64,000 nt of DNA from Allocatelliglobosispora scoriae (GTDB taxonomy: Bacteria > Actinomycetota > Actinomycetes > Mycobacteriales > Micromonosporaceae). Shown piece by piece: positions 58,901 to 64,000 of the stretch. The position numbers and the translations under genes are program-made. The first letter of the stretch is position 1. Every line of letters begins with the position of its first letter. Below the pieces are notes generated by a model. It did no database searches, was not told the DNA's origin, and saw only the letters and a list, made by a program, of their open reading frames with translations. The stretch spans positions 1,564,503 to 1,628,502 of the forward strand of contig NZ_JACHMN010000002.1 in NCBI RefSeq assembly GCF_014204945.1, in the 5' to 3' direction.

Positions 58901-60236
58901 CCTCGACGACCGGCTCCGTGCCGCGATCCACGCCATCGCCGACGAACCCGACGTGATCGTGCCGCCCCGGCCGACCGTCCGTGTCACACGCGGCTCCCGG
59001 CTGCGCCGATCCGTGATCCCCGCCCTGGCGGCGATCGCCGTACTGGTCGCGGTGCTGGTCACCGCGCTGCTCCCGACCAGCGGCGGCGGTCCGCACCGGG
59101 TCGCCGTGCCCCGTGACGGAGCCCTCCTGCCGAACGAGATCGCCGGGCTGTCCCTGTTCACCGCGAGCATCTCCGACGCACCGCTGGGCCAGCCCGCGAT
59201 CGCCGTCCTGAACCAGGGTGACCTGGGTACGCGGTGGGGCACGCGGCAGGTCGTGGTGATCGGGGTGGACGGGCGGACCTATCGACGCCTCGACCTCGCC
59301 GAACAGCGCGGTGCGGACGGCGGCGACGGGGAGTGGGCGGACGCTCAGGCTGTGCTCTCCCCGGACGGGAGGCTGGTCGCGATCGGCGACCCACGGGGCG
59401 GCTCCACCGATATCGTGGTGCTGAACCTCATCACCGGGGAACGCCGCGACTACCCGCTCGCAGTCCCCTCGGTCTACCTGCTCCTCGACTGGTCACCCGA
59501 CGGCCGCAGCCTCGCACTGGCCGTCACGCCGTTCGGCACCCGCGGCGAATACGCGTCGCAGGTATCCGACTCCGCCGAACTCACCACCCTCGACCTGGCT
59601 ACGGGAGCCTTCAGCACGGTCGTCCACGCGCTGACGAGCTACCCGCAGAATCCCTGCTTCACCGACGACGGCCGGTCGATCGCGACGTCCGAATACGCCG
59701 ACCGGCACTCGCTGGTGAAGATCCATCCCCGCGATGGCGGGGCGGTGCGAACCCTGCCGCAGCTCGACGGGAGCTGGTCTCTCGCCGGCTGCGACCCGGA
59801 CGGTTCGCTGCTCCTGTCCAATTTTGCCGAAAACGGCAAGAGCTTGCGCCTCATCTCCGCCGTCAACGGCACCACGCTCCGGGAGATCCAGTTCCCCTAC
59901 GGCGTTCCCGAGGTCCTCGCCTGGCGCTCACCCACCACGCCGATCATCTTCGTGAGCTCCTATGACACCGGCGACGGCACCGGGCTCATCCTCGACGCAC
60001 CCTTCGACGGGGAGATCACGACGCTCAGCACGGCCGAGAGCGGCTTCTGGAGCACGCTCTACGGCGTCGATCTCGCCGACGACCTCAGCACCACCATCGC
60101 GGCCACCACCGCGGGTCCGGATCGGGGACCATGGCCCGGCTGGACCCGGATCACAGCCGGAGCCATCCTCGTCCTGATCGGTGGGGTGGTGTTCCTGCTG
60201 CTTCGGCGAAGGCGGCGGCGTCTGCTCAGGCGGTGA
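58893..60236 (+). CDS. Membrane beta-propeller protein, putative anti-sigma/sensor partner
   Basis: 447 residues from GTG 58893. N-terminal cytoplasmic part (1-40, TSLDDRLRAAIHAIADEPD) resembles the anti-sigma-like N-termini paired with SigE sigma factors; then a membrane span (41-60), a long extracytoplasmic domain with TolB/WD40-like repeats (LSPDGRLVAIGDPRG, LDWSPDGRSLALAV, FTDDGRSIATSEY), and a second span (about 417-436) before an Arg-rich end. It could sense an external signal and release the sigma factor. Its 3' end overlaps the convergent kinase gene by 11 bp. Confidence 0.85.
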   Translation: MTSLDDRLRAAIHAIADEPDVIVPPRPTVRVTRGSRLRRSVIPALAAIAVLVAVLVTALLPTSGGGPHRVAVPRDGALLPNEIAGLSLFTASISDAPLGQPAIAVLNQGDLGTRWGTRQVVVIGVDGRTYRRLDLAEQRGADGGDGEWADAQAVLSPDGRLVAIGDPRGGSTDIVVLNLITGERRDYPLAVPSVYLLLDWSPDGRSLALAVTPFGTRGEYASQVSDSAELTTLDLATGAFSTVVHALTSYPQNPCFTDDGRSIATSEYADRHSLVKIHPRDGGAVRTLPQLDGSWSLAGCDPDGSLLLSNFAENGKSLRLISAVNGTTLREIQFPYGVPEVLAWRSPTTPIIFVSSYDTGDGTGLILDAPFDGEITTLSTAESGFWSTLYGVDLADDLSTTIAATTAGPDRGPWPGWTRITAGAILVLIGGVVFLLLRRRRRRLLRR

Positions 60237-61212
60237 ACGCCGCGAGCACCTGCTCGCGGCGCGGCGTCCACCACTGCAGCCGGGCCGAGTTGACGAGGAA
60301 CAGGTGGTCGCAGGACGTGTCGGCGTGGTGGTAACGGGTGTTCAGCGGCCAGTCGCCGGCGAGCCAGTGCCACCAGAGCCGGTGCAGGGCGTCGGCGACC
60401 TGCTCGCCGGTGAGTGGTCGCATCGAGCGGTAACCGGCGACGAAAGCGGTGATCCGGGGCAGGTCCAGCGCGGGGCCGTCGCCGAAGATCAGCACCGCCG
60501 CACGGGCCAGCTCGTCCGCGACCGGGCGCAGGCCCAGGCGGTCCCAGTCGAGCACCGCGGAGATCTCCGAACCGTCCCACAGGACGTTGAAGTGGTGGAA
60601 GTCGCCGTGGGTCCAGCCGAGCTCCGGTTCCGCGCCGTCCGGGCAGAGGTGCCCCGACTCGTCGAGGATCCGCAGCCGCCAGCGCAGGTGGGCCAGCGCC
60701 ACGACGTCGAAATCGTCGGGGCGGTGCAGCGAGGCGATCAGGTCGGCGTACCCCGCCAGCAGCGTGCGGGCCTCCTCGGCCGGCCGGACGGGGTGCGCGC
60801 TGCTGGGGCCGACCGGCGTGGAGAGCTCGGCGAGCGCGCCGTGCAGGTCGCCGAGGACCTCGCCGAGGCGGCGGCACTCGGCGAGGTCGAGCTGTGCCCC
60901 GCTGCGGTGCCGGCCGGGCGCCCACGGCTGCACGGTGAAGGTGGCGGTGCCGCGCGTCAGCACGGTCTGCCCGTCGCCGCCGTGCCGCGCCGACGCCACG
61001 GGCAGACCCCGTGCCGCCAGCGACCGGACCACCGCGTGCTGCTCGCGGGCCCGCCCCGCGTCGACGTCGAGGAGCTGCTTCACGGCGAACTCCCCCGCCT
61101 GGGTGACGACCCGCCAGTTGCGATTCATCAGGCCCTCGGGCACCGGGCTGAACTCGACGATCCCGCCGAGCTCGAACTCGGCGCACACCTCTTCGAGCAT
61201 GCGACTCTCCAC
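60226..61212 (-). CDS. APH-fold kinase (phosphotransferase enzyme family)
   Basis: 328 residues. The aminoglycoside-phosphotransferase fold is seen from GEFAVKQLLDVDAGR (ATP-site Lys), LGWTHGDFHHFNVLWDGSE (Brenner motif with catalytic Asp) and AVLDWDRLGLRPVADELA (Mg-binding Asp). This superfamily also includes homoserine, choline and methylthioribose kinases, so resistance is not implied. Start may be ATG 61200 rather than 61212. It diverges from a second APH-fold kinase gene. Confidence 0.87.
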   Translation of the reverse strand: MESRMLEEVCAEFELGGIVEFSPVPEGLMNRNWRVVTQAGEFAVKQLLDVDAGRAREQHAVVRSLAARGLPVASARHGGDGQTVLTRGTATFTVQPWAPGRHRSGAQLDLAECRRLGEVLGDLHGALAELSTPVGPSSAHPVRPAEEARTLLAGYADLIASLHRPDDFDVVALAHLRWRLRILDESGHLCPDGAEPELGWTHGDFHHFNVLWDGSEISAVLDWDRLGLRPVADELARAAVLIFGDGPALDLPRITAFVAGYRSMRPLTGEQVADALHRLWWHWLAGDWPLNTRYHHADTSCDHLFLVNSARLQWWTPRREQVLAAFTA

Positions 61213-61272
61213 CGCTCACTCGTAGCAGCAGCGGGCCACCCCGTCGCGCAGGCGCGCCGTATCGTGTGCCGC

Positions 61273-62307
61273 GTGCTGCACCGACCACCCTTCTCCGACG
61301 AGCTGCGCGCCTCGCTGGGCGACCCCCGCCGCGCCAGCCGGATCTCCAGCAGCCCGCGCTCCCGGGTCTGGGAGGTCGAGGTGGGCGGGCACGCGGCCGT
61401 GGTCAAGCAGGTCGTCGGCGGCGCCGGCTCCTTCGACCGGTACGCCACCGAGCTGACCGCGCTCCGTCTCGCCGCCCGCGCCACCCCGGCCCTCGTCCCG
61501 GCCCTGCTCGGCAGCGACGACGCGACCCAGGTGCTGGTGCTGGAGCACGTCCCGGCCCCCTACCAGCTGCCCGAGTGGGTCCCCTACGCCGAAGGGCTGG
61601 CGCGGCTGCACGCCGTCACCGGGCCCGACGACGCCGGGGTGCTGCCGCCCGCCGCCCAGCCGACCGGCGAGGACATCGAGGCGTTCCTGCGGCTGTGCCG
61701 GGCGCTCGGGGTGGCGATCCCGGCCGGGGTCCCCGTTGAGCTCGCCGCACTCGTCGAGCGGCTCGGCGACGGCTACGCCCACGCGCTGCTGCACGGTGAT
61801 CCGTGCATCGGCAACGTGCTGCCGGTCGGGGAGCGGGCGATCTTCATCGACTTCGAGGGCGCGTCACTGGGGAGCGGGCTCGCGGAGCTGGCGTACCTCC
61901 GGATGGGTTTCCCGACCTGCTGGCAGGTGCTTCCGGTGAGCGACGGACCGCTCGCCGAGGCGGAGGCGGCCTATCACCGCGTGTGGCGCGAGCTGACCGG
62001 GTCGGCGCTCCCCGGCGACCTCGCCGACCACTGCGCGGGCTGGCTGCTGCGCAACGACGCGCTCGTCGAGCGGGCCGAACGCGGGCAGCGCGACCAGTTC
62101 GCCCGCCTCGTGGCCAAGGACTGGACCTGGGGCCCGACGAGCGCCCGGCAGCGGCTCGTGCACCGGCTCGGCGCCGTGCACGCGATGACCCGCGACAGTC
62201 ACCGGCTCGGCGGTGTCGGCGTGCTCGCCGATCGGCTCAGATCCACAATGGTCGGACGATGGCCGGGCGCCGATCGGCTGCCACCCGCGACCTGGCCGCT
62301 CTCCTAG
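61273..62307 (+). CDS. APH-fold kinase (aminoglycoside phosphotransferase-like)
   Basis: 344 residues from GTG 61273 (GTG 61264 possible; no ribosome site, maybe leaderless). Motifs: YAHALLHGDPCIGNVLPVGE (Brenner motif) and AIFIDFEGASLGSGLAELA (Mg site), with EVEVGGHAAVVKQVVGG as the ATP-binding Lys. It differs in sequence from the neighbouring minus-strand kinase, so they are not recent duplicates. Substrate unknown. Confidence 0.85.
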   Translation: MLHRPPFSDELRASLGDPRRASRISSSPRSRVWEVEVGGHAAVVKQVVGGAGSFDRYATELTALRLAARATPALVPALLGSDDATQVLVLEHVPAPYQLPEWVPYAEGLARLHAVTGPDDAGVLPPAAQPTGEDIEAFLRLCRALGVAIPAGVPVELAALVERLGDGYAHALLHGDPCIGNVLPVGERAIFIDFEGASLGSGLAELAYLRMGFPTCWQVLPVSDGPLAEAEAAYHRVWRELTGSALPGDLADHCAGWLLRNDALVERAERGQRDQFARLVAKDWTWGPTSARQRLVHRLGAVHAMTRDSHRLGGVGVLADRLRSTMVGRWPGADRLPPATWPLS

Positions 62308-62379
62308 CCGTCGGGGATCGCTGCTACCTTTCTGTGCTGCACCACCGAGATTGCGGCACCGAGGCAGTAGGAGTGACAG

Positions 62380-64000
62380 TGACGCGGATGCGCATGCGGG
62401 ACCGGTTGCGGTCCTGGTTCGACAGCACGATGGACCGCGGGACACCCGCCCTGATCGGCTGGCTCGGCCTCGCCTCGCTCCTGCTGGTTCTCGTCGTCAC
62501 CGCCCTGGTCACCCTCTTCGCCAGCGACAAGGACCGCGGCGACCACCCGCTGCCGCGGCTGTTCTGGGACAACATGATGCGGGCCATCGACCCGGGCACG
62601 ATGGGTGCCGACGTGGGCGATCCGGTCTTCCTCGGCCTGATGCTCGCCGTCACCATCGGCGGCATCTTCCTGGTCAGCTCGCTGATCGGTGTCATCACCG
62701 CCGGTCTGGAGAACCGCATCCAGGAGCTGCGCAAGGGGCGCTCGCGTGTCATCGACACCGGCCACACCGTCATCCTCGGCTGGTCCGACCAGGTCTTCGT
62801 CGTCATCTCCGAGCTCGTCAAGGCCAACGCGAGCGGCAAGCGCTCCCGGGTCGTCGTCCTCGCCGACCAGGACAAGGTCGGGATGGAGGACCAGATCAAG
62901 GCCCGTGTCGGCGATCTGGGCCGGACCCGGGTGATCTGCCGCTCCGGCAGCCCGCTCAAGCGCGTCGACCTGGAGCTGACCAGCCTCGACACCGCCCGCT
63001 CGGTGATGGTCCTCTCCCCCGCCGGCGACGACGCCGACATCGATGTCATCAAGGTGCTGCTGCTGCTCAACAACCGCGTCTGGTCGGCGGCCCGGCCCAA
63101 CATCGTCGCCGCCGTGCAGGACACCCTCAACCTCGCCGCCGCGCGGCTGGCGGCCGGCCCGGACGCACAGCTCATCGACGCCGACGACATCGCCGTACGC
63201 CTGGTGGCGCAGTCGCATCGCCAGTCCGGGCTCTCCACCGTCTGCACGGACCTGCTGGACTTCTCCGGCAACGAGATCTACATGCACCCCGAGCCCGCGC
63301 TCGTCGGCCGCCCCTTCGGCGACTCGCTCAGCTCCTATGAGCTGGGCTGCCCGATCGGCCTGCTGCACGCCGACGGCACCGTCGCGGTCAACCCGCCGAT
63401 GTCGACCGTCATCGCCGAGGGCGACAAGATCATCGTCATCGCCGAGGACGACCTGCTGGTCCGGCTCGCCGAGGTCCCCGCCGCCGTCGACGAGTCCGCC
63501 ATCTCCACTGAGGACGGTCATCGGCCGTCGCCCGATCGGACGCTGCTCGTCGGCTGGAACTCCCGCGCGCCGCGCATCCTCGACCTGCTCGACCGGCTCG
63601 TGGAGCCCGGCTCCACCGTCGACGTCGCCGCGCCGCAGGAGCCGATCGACGCCCTGGCCCAGCAGCGGACCAACCTGACACTCGGCTTCAAGCCCTGCGA
63701 CCCGACCAGCCGGCGCGCGCTGGAGGAGCTCGACCTCGGCAGCTACCTGCACATCATCGTGCTCTCCGACGACACGATCGGCGGTGATCACGCCGACGAC
63801 CGCACCCTCGTCACGCTGCTGCACCTGCGCGACATCGAGGTGAAGCTCGGCGATCCCTACTCGATCATCACCGAGATGAACGACGACGCCAACCGCGAGG
63901 TCGCCCAGATCACCAAGGCCGACGACTTCATCGTCAGCAACATGCTGATCAGCCTCCTGATGACCCAGCTCGCCGAGAACAAGCACCTGCACGGCGTCTT
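62380..64000 (+). CDS. CASTOR/POLLUX-related ion channel (3' end outside window)
   Basis: At least 540 residues, open to the window's end. Start GTG 62380 with AGGAG ending 5 bases before it; in-frame GTG 62374 and ATG 62389 are alternatives. Two membrane spans (about 20-47 and 84-107), then NRIQELRKGRSRVID and a Rossmann/RCK-like domain HTVILGWSDQVFVVISELV, and a second similar domain (RTLLVGWNSRAPRILDLLD). The layout fits bacterial homologues of plant CASTOR/DMI1 cation channels, with a single pore-like pair of spans. Confidence 0.87.

Overview
The window comes from a high-GC, GTG-start-rich actinobacterium. WhiA, OpcA, a SufR-led SUF operon, ECF sigma factors, many ATGA/GTGA overlaps, and SigE-type and PadR regulators all fit. 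Micromonosporaceae or a close relative is my best guess, from memory of the families and not from any search. I see no rRNA, tRNA, CRISPR array, transposase, integrase or phage gene. Most of the window is ordinary chromosome, with a few accessory islands.

Region by region: 1-8.4 kb holds the end of lysS, an AlkD-like repair protein, an AAC(2')-I type aminoglycoside acetyltransferase, an SRPBCC protein, RidA, a large polytopic membrane protein, a PadR regulator translationally coupled to a signal-peptidase-I-like protein whose nucleophile is replaced by Ala, a LysE exporter and a small membrane protein. 8.4-15 kb is the iron-sulfur assembly operon sufR-B-D-Rieske-C-S-U-T with overlapping genes and a SufR-type operator over its first start codon. 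15-24 kb has heme A synthase (ctaA), a GH12-FN3-CBM2 cellulase with a CebR box, an amino-acid ABC importer, an ATP-grasp enzyme, and ctaB. 24-32.3 kb is a pentose-phosphate operon, tkt-tal-pgi-zwf-opcA-pgl. 32.3-37.7 kb carries secG, an orphan peptide-type binding protein, tpiA, pgk and gap. 37.9-46.3 kb holds whiA, yvcK, rapZ, uvrC, a Rieske lipoprotein and uvrA. 46.4-50.3 kb has rsgA, an MBL-fold hydrolase and small proteins. 50.3-56.6 kb encodes two related secreted proteins, one a 1641-residue ThuA-dehydrogenase-PKD-CBM multidomain protein. 56.9-64 kb has an L,D-transpeptidase, an S4 protein, an ECF sigma factor with a membrane propeller partner, two APH-fold kinases and the start of a CASTOR/POLLUX-like channel.

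How the parts connect: CtaA and CtaB make heme A for the terminal oxidase, and SUF supplies Fe-S clusters. The pentose-phosphate and gap-pgk-tpiA blocks supply central carbon flux and NADPH, with YvcK and RapZ as metabolic and envelope regulators. The cellulase and the large secreted proteins point to plant-polysaccharide use in soil. Intergenic DNA carries two families of palindromic repeats: an about 80-bp element at 22069 and 42851, and a 17-bp palindrome at 2793 and twice at 34643-34703.
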